Below are positions 52,308 to 62,411 of a stretch of 64,000 bases of DNA, one piece after another; positions within the stretch are counted from its first letter, which is position 1; the number at the start of each line of letters is the position of its first letter. A model generated the notes under the pieces. It saw nothing but the letters and a program-made list of their open reading frames with translations, was not told the DNA's origin and did no database searches. Location: NCBI RefSeq assembly GCF_000019085.1, contig NC_010321.1:2119001-2183000 (forward strand), read 5' to 3'. This DNA comes from Thermoanaerobacter pseudethanolicus ATCC 33223. GTDB lineage: Bacteria > Bacillota > Thermoanaerobacteria > Thermoanaerobacterales > Thermoanaerobacteraceae. The position numbers were made by a program, and so were the translations under genes.

Positions 52308-52749
52308 GTCGCTCAATTTTTACTAAGTCAATATTTGCTTCCTTTAAAAGTTTAAAAGCTAATTCATCGGGATACTCCTCTTCATATACAATTCGCTTAA
52401 CTCCTGCATTGATTAACATTTTAGCGCATATGACACAAGGACTGGCACTTACATAGAGAGTAGCCCCTTTAGTACTTACCCCATGCAACGCTGCTTGTAT
52501 AATCGCATTTTGCTCTGCATGTACACCTCTACAAAGCTCTGGCCTTTCTCCCGACGGTATCCCTAATTGCTCTCTCAAACAACCTGTTTCTTCACAATGG
52601 GCGAGTCCTGTAGGAGGACCATTATACCCTGTTGAAATTATGTGTTTATCCACCACCAAAATAGCCCCTACTTGTCTTCTAAGACAAGTAGAGCGAGTTT
52701 TTACAACATCTACAATTTGCATAAAATATTCATCCCATGAGGGTCTCAT
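52300..52749 (-). CDS. comEB: dCMP deaminase (ComEB family)
   Basis: This 149-residue zinc-dependent deaminase converts dCMP to dUMP for thymidylate synthesis. The zinc site is GVHAEQNAI near residue 75 (His, catalytic Glu) and [10 protein letters not shown] near 103 (two Cys). The start is set at ATG 52749 ([10 protein letters not shown]), with GAGGGATG upstream. An in-frame GTG at 52770 overlaps the upp stop and is the alternative. It follows upp in a pyrimidine-salvage transcript. Confidence 0.92.
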   Translation of the reverse strand: MRPSWDEYFMQIVDVVKTRSTCLRRQVGAILVVDKHIISTGYNGPPTGLAHCEETGCLREQLGIPSGERPELCRGVHAEQNAIIQAALHGVSTKGATLYVSASPCVICAKMLINAGVKRIVYEEEYPDELAFKLLKEANIDLVKIERQK

Positions 52750-52766
52750 TTGTACATCCCTCGCCA

Positions 52767-53402
<636 letters not shown>

Positions 53403-53448
53403 TTACCTCCTGTAAGTTTAAAATTTCTTTTCTAATAACAAATTAATA

Positions 53449-53895
53449 TCATTTGCTATACTTTTTCTCAATTTCCGCTATTTTGTCAATCCTTCTCTGA
53501 TGACGTCCTCCTTGGAAAGTTGCATTTAACCATTCTTCCACCATCATCACAGCAAGTCCTGGTCCTGTGATGCGTCCTCCCAAGCACAAAATATTAGCAT
53601 TGTTGTGTTCCTTAGCGGCTTTTGCTGAAAAAACATCTTCTGCATGAGCAGCTCTAATTCCTGGTACTTTATTTGCCGCTATTGACATACCAATGCCTGT
53701 CCCACAGACTAAAATTCCTTCGCTGCACTCATGAGATGCAACAGCCTCTGCTACTTTGAGGGCATAATCTGGATAATCTACAGATTCTGTACCAAAAGTT
53801 CCAAAATCTTTATAGGCTATTCCTTTTTCATCTAAATACTTTTTTATAGCTTCTTTAAGTTCATAGCCACCATGGTCAGCTCCTAATGCAATCAC
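53449..53895 (-). CDS. rpiB: Ribose-5-phosphate isomerase B
   Basis: This 148-residue enzyme begins MIALGADHGGYELKEAIKKYL and has the Cys-containing active-site loop GILVCGTGIGMSIAANKVPGIRAA near residue 67, and HNNANILCLGGR near 97. It interconverts ribulose 5-phosphate and ribose 5-phosphate, the step after gnd and in xylose catabolism. Its start overlaps the ywlE stop by four bases, so the two are coupled. Confidence 0.95.
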   Translation of the reverse strand: MIALGADHGGYELKEAIKKYLDEKGIAYKDFGTFGTESVDYPDYALKVAEAVASHECSEGILVCGTGIGMSIAANKVPGIRAAHAEDVFSAKAAKEHNNANILCLGGRITGPGLAVMMVEEWLNATFQGGRHQRRIDKIAEIEKKYSK

Positions 53896-54353
53896 CGTTT
53901 TTCCCTTCCTTCTGAAATTTTGGTTATAATCTTTGAAATTAGATTGTCTAACTCGCGAGCCGTTTGTCTATACACTTCTATAGGCATGCCATAAGGGTCC
54001 TCAACCTCTCCCTGTAGCCCTACAAATTCTTTTATAGTAAAAACTTTATGGGAATATTCTGGGTACTTAGAAAGTATGCTCTGTTTATGAGAATTCGACA
54101 TGGCTAAAATTAAATCAGCCTCTTCTAAATCTTGACGTCTTAAACTTTTTGACCTGTGGTTTGAAATATCTATATTATAATCCTGTTTTAATACTTCTAT
54201 TGCTTCTTGCGAAGCTGGAAAACCTTCTGGAGCAAATACTCCAGCAGATTTTGCTTCAAAGTCCTTACCGAAAGCTTTCGCTTTGTCATTAAAAAGTCCC
54301 TCTGCCATAGGGCTTCTACAGCTATTCCCAGTGCACACAAATAATACTTTCAT
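53892..54353 (-). CDS. ywlE: Low-molecular-weight protein-tyrosine/arginine phosphatase (YwlE type)
   Basis: This 153-residue protein has the P-loop VCTGNSCRSPMAEGLF at residues 6-21, with the nucleophilic Cys, the Arg, and the acid Asp in VEDPYGMPIEVYRQ near residue 116. In Bacillus the YwlE homologue removes phosphate from protein arginine. The family cannot be split by sequence alone without the arginine-specific Thr. Here the residue after the nucleophilic Cys is Thr (CTGNSC), which matches YwlE. It overlaps ywlC and rpiB by four bases on each side. Confidence 0.88.
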   Translation of the reverse strand: MKVLFVCTGNSCRSPMAEGLFNDKAKAFGKDFEAKSAGVFAPEGFPASQEAIEVLKQDYNIDISNHRSKSLRRQDLEEADLILAMSNSHKQSILSKYPEYSHKVFTIKEFVGLQGEVEDPYGMPIEVYRQTARELDNLISKIITKISEGREKR

Positions 54354-55414
54354 GGCAATTCTCCTTCAGCACTTATTTCTTTATAACCGGCAGCTTTTTC
54401 TAATCTATTCATAATAGCAAGTCCAATATTGTCATATTCAAAACTTTCAGCAAAAATGACATCTACTCCCTTTTTGTCAAATTGTCTTAAAACTTCAAAA
54501 AGATTTTTCGCTATCGTCTCTGGTCTATTTCTATCCCCTACGACAATAATTTCTCCCTTTTCATATTGTGTCGAAGTTTGTACCGTTGCCATTATACCAA
54601 CTTTTTTACCATATTTCAATTGTTCTTCTGTCAATTCTTGAATTTTTTTTACAACTTTCTCAAGGTCTCCTGTTACTATATAGACCTCCGCATTAGGAGA
54701 ATAATGCTTGTACTTCATGCCAGGGGACTTAGGCTTTAAATCTTCTTGTGGCTTTTTTAAAAGTGAAGGATCCACTTCAACATTTCCTATCACTTCTCTC
54801 AGCATTTCCAAAGTAACTGCTCCCGGTCTTAAAATGACCGGCACCTTTTCTGTCAAATCCAAAACAGTAGATTCTACGCCAACATCACATTTTCCTCCGT
54901 CTATTATTACATCTACTTTTCCATACAAATCTTCAATAACGTGAGAAGCATCAGTAGGACTAGGCTTACCTGAAACATTAGCGCTGGGAGCAGATATAGG
55001 GACTTCTGCCCTTTTGATTAAAAGATGAGCAATTGTGTTTGAAGGCATCCTTATAGCTACAGTATCCATGCCAGCCGTATTAACATAAGGCACTTTTTGT
55101 GATTTTTTAAAAATAAGTGTTAAAGGGCCTGGCCAAAATTTCTTCATAAGAGTTTTAGCTTTTTGAGGTACTTCTTTCACAAGGTCATAAATCTGCTCTA
55201 ATTCTGCAATATGAACAATAAGAGGGTTATCTTGAGGCCTTCCCTTTGCTATAAATATCTTTTTTATAGCTTCTTCATTGAAAGAATTGGCTCCAATTCC
55301 ATAAACTGTCTCTGTAGGAAAAGCCACAAGTCCTCCTTCTTTTATCACTTTTGCTGCAAAATCAATAAGCTCAATTTCTGGATTATTTTTATTAACACGT
55401 ACTATTTTTGTCAT
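54350..55414 (-). CDS. ywlC: Threonylcarbamoyl-AMP synthase (Sua5/YwlC type)
   Basis: This 354-residue protein has an N-terminal YrdC domain (AFPTETVYGIGANSFNEEAIKKIF near residue 31, KGRPQDNPLIVHI, PISAPSANVSGKPSPT near 137) and a C-terminal Sua5 domain from about residue 240, after the linker SPGMKYKHYSP. It makes the intermediate for t6A at position 37 of ANN-decoding tRNAs. It is first of the ywlC-ywlE-rpiB group, the same trio as in Bacillus. Confidence 0.95.
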   Translation of the reverse strand: MTKIVRVNKNNPEIELIDFAAKVIKEGGLVAFPTETVYGIGANSFNEEAIKKIFIAKGRPQDNPLIVHIAELEQIYDLVKEVPQKAKTLMKKFWPGPLTLIFKKSQKVPYVNTAGMDTVAIRMPSNTIAHLLIKRAEVPISAPSANVSGKPSPTDASHVIEDLYGKVDVIIDGGKCDVGVESTVLDLTEKVPVILRPGAVTLEMLREVIGNVEVDPSLLKKPQEDLKPKSPGMKYKHYSPNAEVYIVTGDLEKVVKKIQELTEEQLKYGKKVGIMATVQTSTQYEKGEIIVVGDRNRPETIAKNLFEVLRQFDKKGVDVIFAESFEYDNIGLAIMNRLEKAAGYKEISAEGELP

Positions 55415-55441
55415 TTAAGGCACTCCCTGCATAAACAAAAC

Positions 55442-56161
55442 TTACAAATACTTTGTTATTATTATACCACCAATAAAACCTAATATCATCCCCAAAATAG
55501 AAATTTTCCCTTTGTAAATATTTCTGGCCTCAGGAATTACATCGCCACAGGTCACATACAACATAGCTCCTCCTGCTATGCCTAAATTTAATCCAATAAA
55601 ATAAGGGGATATACCACCCGTCACAACTCCAATTAAAGCCCCTATTCCTGTAGGAATCCCAGCCAATACGGTGTATATTACATTTTTATAAGGAGGTATA
55701 CCGCCTGCAGAAAATGGCGTTGCCATTGCTAAACCCTCAGGAAAATCGTGCAAAGCAATAACTAAGGCGATGTCAATACCTAATGACTGAGATACCATAA
55801 AACCAGAACCTACAGCAAGTCCTTCAGGGAAATTATGTAAAGCAATTGCAATTCCTAATAGTACTCCTTCTTTTATGAAACTTCCGGCAATATCCATATT
55901 TTCTATTATCATGTCAAAAAAAGAAATCAAAATGGCTCCCATTAATATCCCAATTGTCCCCAATGTAAGACCTGCTATATCAAAAGCATGAGGCAAAAGG
56001 TCAAAAGCAACAATAGAAAGCATTAAACCTGCAGCAGTGCCCATAATCCCACTAAAAAATCTATTAGAAGGGTTTTTTAAAAAATATGTCGCAGCTCCCC
56101 CCATTCCCGTACCGATTATTCCGACCAAAGAGCCTATTATCATCCCATTGAAGGCAGACAT
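55442..56161 (-). CDS. ZIP-family metal transporter
   Basis: This 239-residue membrane protein has about eight helices and the ZIP metal-site helices GIAIALHNFPEGLAVGSGF near residue 103 and ALVIALHDFPEGLAMATPF near 131. Both contain the His-N/D-x2-PEG motif. It probably imports Zn2+ or a related divalent ion. ATG 56161 follows AAGGGG. The upstream region holds a terminator-ended leader or small RNA with its own sigma-A promoter, which may control it. Confidence 0.9.
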   Translation of the reverse strand: MSAFNGMIIGSLVGIIGTGMGGAATYFLKNPSNRFFSGIMGTAAGLMLSIVAFDLLPHAFDIAGLTLGTIGILMGAILISFFDMIIENMDIAGSFIKEGVLLGIAIALHNFPEGLAVGSGFMVSQSLGIDIALVIALHDFPEGLAMATPFSAGGIPPYKNVIYTVLAGIPTGIGALIGVVTGGISPYFIGLNLGIAGGAMLYVTCGDVIPEARNIYKGKISILGMILGFIGGIIITKYL

Positions 56162-56228
56162 AAAAACATCCCCTTAATTTTTAAATCTACTTCAAATGTA
56201 TTAAATCGTTATTGAACTTATGCTTAGC

Positions 56229-56367
56229 ACAAAAAAATTCGCTCGAAGGTAGGAGGACCATCGAGCGAATAAAGCGTCCTCTATAGAGGACAGCTGGGGG
56301 GCAATGTTAAATTGTATGTATTTTGTCACATACTGCTATTTCTTAGTTTAACTTAATAAAGTGTTTT
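56229..56367 (-). ncRNA. Candidate leader or small RNA upstream of the ZIP gene
   Basis: A perfect promoter (56374-56402) would start a transcript near 56367. It contains ATTGCCCCCCAGC and a 16-base palindrome GTCCTCTATAGAGGAC (56277-56292). It ends at a 10-bp hairpin (56237-56246 with 56261-56270) followed by seven T at 56231-56237. The loop of this terminator contains GTCCTC, complementary to the second arm GAGGAC of the palindrome, so alternative pairing is possible. It may be an independent RNA or a termination-controlled leader of the ZIP gene starting 68 bases later. Confidence 0.55.
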
Positions 56368-56373
56368 TTTATA

Positions 56374-56402
56374 ATTATAATTTATAACGATTATTTAGTC
56401 AA
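56374..56402 (-). promoter_or_regulatory. Sigma-A promoter upstream of the ZIP leader RNA
   Basis: TTGACT (56397-56402), 17 bases, TATAAT (56374-56379) on the minus strand. Confidence 0.8.
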
Positions 56403-56464
56403 GCACAAAAATTTTAATTATACCTATATTTTTTGATAATATCATTATCTATACAGAAATAAAA

Positions 56465-56484
56465 AGAACAGGTTTTCCTGTTCC
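56465..56484 (-). terminator. Distal copy of the prfA terminator (left direct repeat)
   Basis: GGAACAGGAAAACCTGTTCTTTTTATTTC on the minus strand has an 8-bp stem and a T run. It matches 56749-56768 at 19 of 20 bases. Confidence 0.75.
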
Positions 56485-56494
56485 AGACTGTACG

Positions 56495-56746
56495 CAAACT
56501 TTCGTAAAAGAGATATTTTGCATAAGGAGCGACTTGGTACAAAACGATAACAAAACTTAGCAAGACCGAGGGTGGAGGCAGGGCCGAAGCCATGGATGGC
56601 GAAGGCGGGCACCTTAAGGCATGGATGCCACCTGACGGAGGTACCCTGCCGGAACCTGAAGGGGAAGCTTATGTTTTGTCGCTTTGGAAAACCGGAGCGA
56701 CGATGCAAAATATCTCTTTTGAAAATTTTTTAAATTTTGTCACAAG
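56495..56746. repeat. Structured repeat, copy B (possible mobile noncoding RNA element)
   Basis: This is the second copy of the block at 40354-40667, from CAAACTTTCG to CACAAG. The terminal 18-bp stem (56506-56523 with 56703-56720) is again perfect although its outer bases differ from copy A. The core keeps GGCAGGG/CCCTGCC (56578-56584 with 56644-56650) and the two ATGGAT hairpins (56589-56600 and 56618-56629). The extra arm of copy A is missing. Terminator duplicates flank it at 56465-56484 and 56749-56768. Confidence 0.75.
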
Positions 56747-56748
56747 CT

Positions 56749-56768
56749 AGAACAGGTTTCCCTGTTCC
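56749..56768 (-). repeat. Proximal prfA terminator copy (right direct repeat)
   Basis: AGAACAGGTTTCCCTGTTCC forms the same hairpin as the distal copy but without a T run on the minus strand. It lies one base beyond the prfA stop codon. Confidence 0.65.
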
Positions 56769-56769
56769 T

Positions 56770-57840
56770 TTAATTTAGATTCATATTCTTGAGTTTTTCT
56801 GCCTGGTCATTTAAAATTAAAGCATCTATAATTTCATCCAAGTCCCCATCAAGAACTTCCTGTAATCTATATAAAGTTAAACCTATTCTGTGGTCAGTAA
56901 CTCTGCCTTGTGGAAAATTGTAAGTTCTTATCCTCTCGCTCCTTTCCCCAGTACCTACTTGGGATTTCCGTGTCTCAGCAATTTCTCTTTGTTGTTCTTG
57001 TAGAGCCATTTCATAAAGCTTTGCTCGCAAAATTTTAAGAGCTCTTTCTCTATTTTGAATCTGTGACCTCTCATCTTGACAAGTTACTACAATCCCTGTC
57101 GGAATATGGGTAACTCTGACTGCGGAATCAGTCGTATTTACACTCTGCCCTCCATGACCGCCTGACCTAAATACATCTATCTTTATATCATTTGGATTTA
57201 TCTCTACATCAACTTCCTCGACTTCAGGCAAAACTGCCACTGTAGCGGTAGAAGTGTGTATTCTTCCTCCAGCTTCAGTGGTTGGAACCCTTTGAACCCT
57301 ATGAACACCACTTTCGTATTTTAACCTGCTGTAAGATCCTTTTCCAGAAATATTTAAAATTACTTCTTTAAATCCTCCGATATCTGTTTCATTGGAGCTC
57401 ATTATTTCTACTTTCCAACCTTTTTTCTCTGCATACATGGAATACATCCTAAAAAGGTCATGGGCAAAAAGAGCTGCCTCTTCTCCTCCTGCTCCTGCCC
57501 TAATCTCCATTATGACGTTTTTCTCATCATTTGGGTCTTTTGGTATTAAAAGAATTTTTATCTCCTCTAATAATTTTTCTTTTTTTTCTTCTAATTGAGA
57601 AAGTTCTTCCTCTGCCATCTCTTTAAGCTCTTCATCATTTGAAGACAACAACTCTTTTGTAGCCTCTATATCTTCCAAAACTTTTTTGTATTCTCTGTAT
57701 TTTAACACAATATCTTCAATAGCCGCATGCTCTTTTACATACTTTCTCCATTCAGCTACATTTGAAATAATATTAGGGTCACTTATTTTCTGACTTAAAT
57801 CTACATATCTATCTTCTATTGCTTGCAATTTATCAATCAT
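56770..57840 (-). CDS. prfA: Peptide chain release factor 1
   Basis: This 356-residue factor recognises UAA and UAG. The catalytic GGQ is in [20 protein letters not shown] near residue 230. The codon-recognition region lies near [22 protein letters not shown] (185-206), where the P-x-T tripeptide is PTT instead of PAT or PVT. prmC, which methylates the GGQ glutamine, follows upstream on the same transcript. The start is the second of two ATG codons (57840), which is better spaced from the SD. Confidence 0.95.
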   Translation of the reverse strand: MIDKLQAIEDRYVDLSQKISDPNIISNVAEWRKYVKEHAAIEDIVLKYREYKKVLEDIEATKELLSSNDEELKEMAEEELSQLEEKKEKLLEEIKILLIPKDPNDEKNVIMEIRAGAGGEEAALFAHDLFRMYSMYAEKKGWKVEIMSSNETDIGGFKEVILNISGKGSYSRLKYESGVHRVQRVPTTEAGGRIHTSTATVAVLPEVEEVDVEINPNDIKIDVFRSGGHGGQSVNTTDSAVRVTHIPTGIVVTCQDERSQIQNRERALKILRAKLYEMALQEQQREIAETRKSQVGTGERSERIRTYNFPQGRVTDHRIGLTLYRLQEVLDGDLDEIIDALILNDQAEKLKNMNLN

Positions 57841-57888
57841 CATCTCACCTCAAAAATTGATTATATCATATATTGCTATTTGTGAAAA

Positions 57889-58728
57889 CTATAACTTATA
57901 CCTTGCTATTACAACTCTATCAATTCCCGATAAATCCTTTATCACTTCAATATTTTTAAAACCACCTTTTGTCAATAAATCAGTTACCTCCTCTTTTTGG
58001 TCATATCCCATTTCAAAGCAAATTGCCCCTTCAGGATTTAGATAAAAAGGAGCTCCCTCTATAATCTTTTTATAAAAGAAAAGCCCATCTTCTCCTCCAT
58101 CCAACGCTATAATAGGTTCTTTTTTTACTTCTTCTTGAAGGGTTTCAAGTTCGCCTCTTTTAATATAGGGTGGATTTGATACAATAAAATCAAACTTTAT
58201 ATTCTTAGGAACCTGTGAAAAAACATCACTTTCTATAAAAACAATTTTATCTAAAACGTTGTGTTTTTTTGCATTATATTTTGCCACCTCAAGAGCTTTT
58301 CTACTAATATCGACAGCATATACAAAGCAATCAGGAAAATATTTGACTACACTTACAGCTATAGCACCACTGCCTGTCCCTATGTCAATTAGTGTATTAC
58401 CTTTCTTAAGCCTTTTTAATACTTCTTCCACAAGTATTTCCGTCTCAGGCCTTGGAATCAATACATTTTCATCCACGAAAAACTCCAAACCCATAAAATA
58501 ATGTTTTTTTACAATGTACTGATAAGGAATGTGAGATTTTCTCATATTTAAAAGTCCTAAAAACTTTGCTAACTCCCCTTCCTCCACTTCATCTTCTCTT
58601 TTAATTATTAGATTTATCCTATCCATCCCCAAACAGTAGGCAAGGAGCAGTTCCGCTTCAAGTTTAGGATTTTCGCAAATGCCTTGAAGTTCTTTTGCCC
58701 CTAAATTTATCACTTCATATACTTTCAA
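57889..58728 (-). CDS. prmC: Release factor glutamine methyltransferase
   Basis: This 279-residue SAM-dependent enzyme methylates the GGQ glutamine of release factors. The SAM loop LIDIGTGSGAIAVSVVKYFP lies near residue 115 and the substrate motif FIVSNPPYI near 182. The start is TTG 58728, 8 bases after GGGAGG, giving MKVYEVINLGAKEL; the in-frame upstream ATG at 58758 lies inside the preceding gene. It overlaps the yqhQ end by 14 bases, and its stop is 48 bases ahead of prfA. Confidence 0.92.
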   Translation of the reverse strand: MKVYEVINLGAKELQGICENPKLEAELLLAYCLGMDRINLIIKREDEVEEGELAKFLGLLNMRKSHIPYQYIVKKHYFMGLEFFVDENVLIPRPETEILVEEVLKRLKKGNTLIDIGTGSGAIAVSVVKYFPDCFVYAVDISRKALEVAKYNAKKHNVLDKIVFIESDVFSQVPKNIKFDFIVSNPPYIKRGELETLQEEVKKEPIIALDGGEDGLFFYKKIIEGAPFYLNPEGAICFEMGYDQKEEVTDLLTKGGFKNIEVIKDLSGIDRVVIARYKL

Positions 58729-59641
58729 ATTCTTGTCCTCCCTCGTCCTCCAAAACACTTTTTAGTGATGCAATAGCAACTTCTAATTGATTGTCATCAG
58801 GCTCTCTTGTAGTAAGTTTTTGTAACAGCAAGCCAGGATATACAAAAGCCGCTATTATTTTATTGTCACTTCGCCCTGCCAATTTTATTATTTCATAAGA
58901 TATACCAGCAACTACAGGAAGCAAAAGAATTCTACTGAGTATCCTTATATAAAGAGTAGGCCATTTCAAAAAAGAAAAAACTATTATAGAGACAGTCATG
59001 ACTATAAAAAGGAAATTTGTTCCACACCTAGGATGTAAAGTAGTATATTTGCGAGCATTTTCTACTGTCAATTCCTCTTCATGTTCAAGGCAGTAAATAG
59101 CCTTATGCTCTGCCCCATGATATTCAAAAATACGCTTTATGTCTTTCATCTGAGAAATAAGAACAAGGTACAAGAGAAAAATGACAACCCTCAACAACCC
59201 CTCGACAAAATTTATGACTATGGTATTTTTTGTAAATAATTTCATGTAATCCGCTACATATGTCGGTCCGATAAAAAATATGACAATAGATAAAATTAAA
59301 GATATTGCGACAGAAAAATACATCAAAACATCATCTAACTTATCTCCAAACACTTTTTGTAAAAATGAATCAAATTTTGAAATATTTTCTTCATCTTCTT
59401 CTTCAAAAAGTTCTGCAGAATAAGTAAGGCTTTTTATACCTACGATAAGAGAATCAAAAAGAGCAAAAGTACCTCTTATAAAAGGTAACGAAAAAAATTT
59501 ATTCCTTTTAGTCAAGGGTTTTACATACTCTTTCTTTATAATTATTTCATCTCCTTTTCTTACAGCTGTCGCTACACTATTGTGTCCTCTCATCATAACT
59601 CCTTCAATTACTGCTTGACCACCTATATCAGTTTTTTTCAT
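58715..59641 (-). CDS. yqhQ: DUF1385 membrane protein (YqhQ family)
   Basis: In this 308-residue protein the N-terminus contains IGGQAVIEGVMMRGHNSVATAVR near residue 6. Several membrane helices follow, and the conserved FEYHGAEHKAIYCLEHEEELTVENARKYTTLHPRCGTNF lies near 170-210. The His/Cys-rich segment suggests metal binding. Function is unknown; in many Firmicutes it lies next to prmC/prfA and rpmE, as here. Confidence 0.88.
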   Translation of the reverse strand: MKKTDIGGQAVIEGVMMRGHNSVATAVRKGDEIIIKKEYVKPLTKRNKFFSLPFIRGTFALFDSLIVGIKSLTYSAELFEEEDEENISKFDSFLQKVFGDKLDDVLMYFSVAISLILSIVIFFIGPTYVADYMKLFTKNTIVINFVEGLLRVVIFLLYLVLISQMKDIKRIFEYHGAEHKAIYCLEHEEELTVENARKYTTLHPRCGTNFLFIVMTVSIIVFSFLKWPTLYIRILSRILLLPVVAGISYEIIKLAGRSDNKIIAAFVYPGLLLQKLTTREPDDNQLEVAIASLKSVLEDEGGQEFESI

Positions 59642-59656
59642 TATTACACCTCTTTT

Positions 59657-60238
59657 CTATGTACGGGGAACTTCATGGCATTTTCGACACCTTGCTTCAT
59701 AGGTTTCATGGGCCCCTACTAAAATGATTGGATCATCGTATTTTGCAGGTTTCCCATTGATAAGCCTTTGAGTGCGAGTAGCAGGATTGCCACATTTCAC
59801 ACATATAGCCGTCAGTTTATCCACAGACTCCGCAATTGCCATTACATCAGGAGTAGGCCCAAATGGTTCTCCCCTAAAGTCCATATCTAAGCCAGCACAA
59901 ATGACTCTTTTGCCCAAATCAGCAATTTCCCTTACAACATCCACAATCGAATGGTCAAAAAACTGAATTTCATCAATTGCGATAACCTCTGTGTCTTCTT
60001 CTAAAAGCTCAATTATTTCAAAAGCTTTTACTACACTAATAGCATTTATATTAGTGCCATTGTGAGATACCACCTTGTCAATAGAATATCTATCGTCAAT
60101 AGCCGGTTTAAAAACTTGTACTTTTTGTTTGGCAATTTGTGCTCTTTTAATCCTTCTTATTAGTTCTTCACTTTTACCGCTAAACATAGGACCAACTATA
60201 ACCTCTATAAAACCATGATCCAAAGATCCGTATATCAT
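59657..60238 (-). CDS. tdk: Thymidine kinase
   Basis: This 193-residue type II thymidine kinase has P-loop [18 protein letters not shown] near residue 14, the lasso/active-site Glu in [11 protein letters not shown] near 88, and the zinc Cys pairs [12 protein letters not shown] and ARCRKCH. The start is set at ATG 60238 with AAAGGTGG 5 bases ahead. An in-frame TTG at 60262 has no SD. It provides dTMP by salvage. Confidence 0.94.
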   Translation of the reverse strand: MIYGSLDHGFIEVIVGPMFSGKSEELIRRIKRAQIAKQKVQVFKPAIDDRYSIDKVVSHNGTNINAISVVKAFEIIELLEEDTEVIAIDEIQFFDHSIVDVVREIADLGKRVICAGLDMDFRGEPFGPTPDVMAIAESVDKLTAICVKCGNPATRTQRLINGKPAKYDDPIILVGAHETYEARCRKCHEVPRT

Positions 60239-60260
60239 GAAAACCACCTTTCTTAATGTC

Positions 60261-60300
60261 AAATTAAAAACAAAAGGTTAGAGTCTTCACCACTCTAACC
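60261..60300 (-). terminator. Terminator of rho-rpmE
   Basis: GGTTAGAG/CTCTAACC hairpin (60276-60300), then TTTTGTTTTTAATT on the minus strand, directly after the rpmE stop. Confidence 0.8.
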
Positions 60301-60306
60301 CCCAAA

Positions 60307-60516
60307 TTATTTTTCCTCTAAATTAAATCTCTTTCTAAATCTCTCGACTCTTCCACCTGTATCTACAATCTTCTGCTGGCCTGTAAAGAAAGGATGGCAT
60401 TTGGAACATATTTCTACTCTAATTTCTTTCTTTGTAGAACCTGTTATAAAAGTATTTCCACATGCACACCTTACAACCGCATCATGATAATAGGTAGGAT
60501 GTATATTCGGTTTCAC
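60307..60516 (-). CDS. rpmE: Ribosomal protein L31, zinc-binding type
   Basis: This 69-residue protein begins (GTG) [20 protein letters not shown] and contains CAC at residue 16 and CSKC near residue 37, the four-Cys zinc form. It then ends with [22 protein letters not shown]. The start GTG 60516 follows GAGGTGAA. The open frame upstream to 60582 is not used. Genes for rho and rpmE are adjacent in many Firmicutes. Confidence 0.95.
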   Translation of the reverse strand: MKPNIHPTYYHDAVVRCACGNTFITGSTKKEIRVEICSKCHPFFTGQQKIVDTGGRVERFRKRFNLEEK

Positions 60517-60578
60517 AGCTTTCACCTCTTTCAACCAAAACTCATACGGAGAAATTATAACACAAGTTATACACAATA

Positions 60579-62105
60579 TCAAGATTTATATAATTGTGCT
60601 CTTATCATATTTATAAACTCCGCATTAGATTTAGTTCGTATTAATTTTTCAATTAACATCTCTGTAACCTCTGCAGGCGGTAAATTTGACATGGCTTTCC
60701 TTAATATCCACATGGCCTCCAATTCTTCTTTAGTAAGCAGCAATTCTTCTTTTCTTGTACCCGATTTGTATATATCAATAGCAGGGAATATCCTTCTTTC
60801 TTGTAATTTTCTATCAAGGTGAAGTTCCATATTGCCCGTTCCCTTAAATTCTTCAAATATAACTTCATCCATGCGGCTTCCCGTTTCAATCAAAGCAGTA
60901 GCAAGGATAGTTAAACTTCCACCCTCTTCTATATTCCTGGCTGCTCCAAAAAATCTTTTCGGAGGATGTAATGCAGAAGGGTCAATGCCACCAGAAAGAG
61001 TTCTTCCTGAAGGAGGTGTAATAAGGTTATAAGCTCTCGCTAACCTAGTAATACTATCTAAAAGAATCACCACATCCTTTTTATACTCCACAAGTCTTTT
61101 AGCGTGCTCTAATACCATTTCAGCCACTTTAGTATGGTGTTCTGGGAGTTCATCAAAAGTAGAATATACTACTTCTCCTTTTATAGAACGTTTCATGTCA
61201 GTTACTTCTTCAGGGCGTTCATCAATTAAAAGCACAATGAGAATAACTTCTGGATGGTTTTGTGAAATGCTATTGGCAATTTGCTTAAGTAAAGTGGTTT
61301 TTCCTGCTTTTGGCGGTGCAACAATCATACCCCTTTGCCCTTTACCTATAGGAGCAATGATATCTACCAATCTCATGGAAAATTCTGTAGGTGAAGTCTC
61401 TAATCTCAATTTCTCATTTGGGAAAATAGGAGTTAATTCATCAAAGGGAATCCTTTTTTTAGCATTTTCGGGATCTTCACCATTTATAGATTCCACATAA
61501 AGAATTGCAGAATATTTTTCCCCTTCTCTAGGAATCCTTGTAATACCTCTTACTTTGTCGCCAACTTTTAAGCCAAAACGCCTTATTTGCGATTGAGAAA
61601 TATATATATCTTTAGGCCCTTGAACAAAGTTTTCTACTCTTAAAAATCCGTAACCATCTGGCAAAATATCAAGAATGCCTTCTGCCACTACATCTCCTTG
61701 TGTCTGTATAAGTTCTTTCAATGGATCAGAAAGTTCTTTAGCAATTGGCAAGATGTCTTTTGAAGGCTTTGATTGAGCTTGTAATCCATTTGCGCTATTT
61801 TCAGTACTAATAGACTTTGCATATCCATTTTTCGATATGTTAGAATTTGTATTTGAAGTATCGTCTGTATTTTTCCCTACCCTACTTTCTTGTAATTCTT
61901 GTGTTGGCCCCTCATTTAAACCTTCCTCTTTTCTGTTATCCTCTTGAATTAAATTTTCTCCATTTAATTGACTAACTTTTTCCAAAATTTTTTCTCTCAG
62001 CTCTTGTTTTCTGTATTTCGTAATACTTTTAATGCCTAACTCTTTTGCAATTTCTCTCAGTTCCATCAAACTCAAATTTCCCAAAGTATTAATATCAAAA
62101 TGCAA
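60579..62105 (-). CDS. rho: Transcription termination factor Rho
   Basis: This 508-residue hexameric RNA helicase has a Rho_N domain ([24 protein letters not shown], residues 12-35) and a low-complexity insert rich in Asn, Ser and Glu at about 45-125. An RNA-binding cold-shock domain follows ([15 protein letters not shown] near 142), then the ATPase domain with P-loop [17 protein letters not shown] near 265, Walker [18 protein letters not shown] near 343, and [27 protein letters not shown] 62105 is 6 bases after GGGAGGT. The insert is longer than in E. coli Rho, as in other Gram-positives. Confidence 0.95.
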   Translation of the reverse strand: MHFDINTLGNLSLMELREIAKELGIKSITKYRKQELREKILEKVSQLNGENLIQEDNRKEEGLNEGPTQELQESRVGKNTDDTSNTNSNISKNGYAKSISTENSANGLQAQSKPSKDILPIAKELSDPLKELIQTQGDVVAEGILDILPDGYGFLRVENFVQGPKDIYISQSQIRRFGLKVGDKVRGITRIPREGEKYSAILYVESINGEDPENAKKRIPFDELTPIFPNEKLRLETSPTEFSMRLVDIIAPIGKGQRGMIVAPPKAGKTTLLKQIANSISQNHPEVILIVLLIDERPEEVTDMKRSIKGEVVYSTFDELPEHHTKVAEMVLEHAKRLVEYKKDVVILLDSITRLARAYNLITPPSGRTLSGGIDPSALHPPKRFFGAARNIEEGGSLTILATALIETGSRMDEVIFEEFKGTGNMELHLDRKLQERRIFPAIDIYKSGTRKEELLLTKEELEAMWILRKAMSNLPPAEVTEMLIEKLIRTKSNAEFINMIRAQLYKS

Positions 62106-62199
62106 ATGTACACCTCCCAAAAGTAGAATTTTAACAAACTAAGTCCTCATTACCTCATTTTTAAAAAAGTATAAGAGGGAACTTACCTGGAGGATAAAA

Positions 62200-62286
62200 A
62201 TGAGAATTTCTGCGCAACACACTTCTCGCAAAGGATACTTATTAAAAACACAAAAAGAAAATGCTAAAAGAAATGAATACGTATAA
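62200..62286 (+). CDS. Possible 28-codon peptide antisense to the rho leader
   Basis: ATG 62200 has GGAGG at 8 bases and encodes a basic, hydrophilic peptide (MRISAQHTSRKGYLLKTQKE...), ending at TAA 62284-62286. No family is recognised, and it may be chance. The rest of 62106-62411 holds the rho promoter and the fba terminator. Confidence 0.25.
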   Translation: MRISAQHTSRKGYLLKTQKENAKRNEYV

Positions 62287-62295
62287 TCTTATTCT

Positions 62296-62324
62296 ATTTT
62301 ATTTATATTTTTTTGGAATGTCAA
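62296..62324 (-). promoter_or_regulatory. Promoter of rho
   Basis: TTGACA (62319-62324), 17 bases, TAAAAT (62296-62301) on the minus strand. The leader to the rho start is about 180 bases long, room for autogenous control. Confidence 0.7.
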
Positions 62325-62377
62325 GTAGTTATTTTCAGTCCCAAATTTATAATTGACAATTTGTAAAAATTTATACA

Positions 62378-62410
62378 TAAAAAATAAAAAGCGGTGAAAC
62401 CCCGCTTTAA
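62378..62410 (-). terminator. Terminator of fba
   Basis: AAAGCGG/CCGCTTT hairpin followed by TTTATTTTTTATG on the minus strand, directly after the fba stop. Confidence 0.75.
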
Positions 62411-62411
62411 A

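Noticed and set aside
56229-56367. T-box or known metal riboswitch before the ZIP gene
   Set aside because: No T-box sequence or specifier stem, and no match to the NiCo or yybP-ykoY consensus as I remember them. Kept only as an unclassified leader or RNA.
56445-56708. 87-codon minus-strand ORF in repeat copy B
   Set aside because: Same as copy A: the frame follows from the structured DNA repeat and runs through a terminator hairpin.
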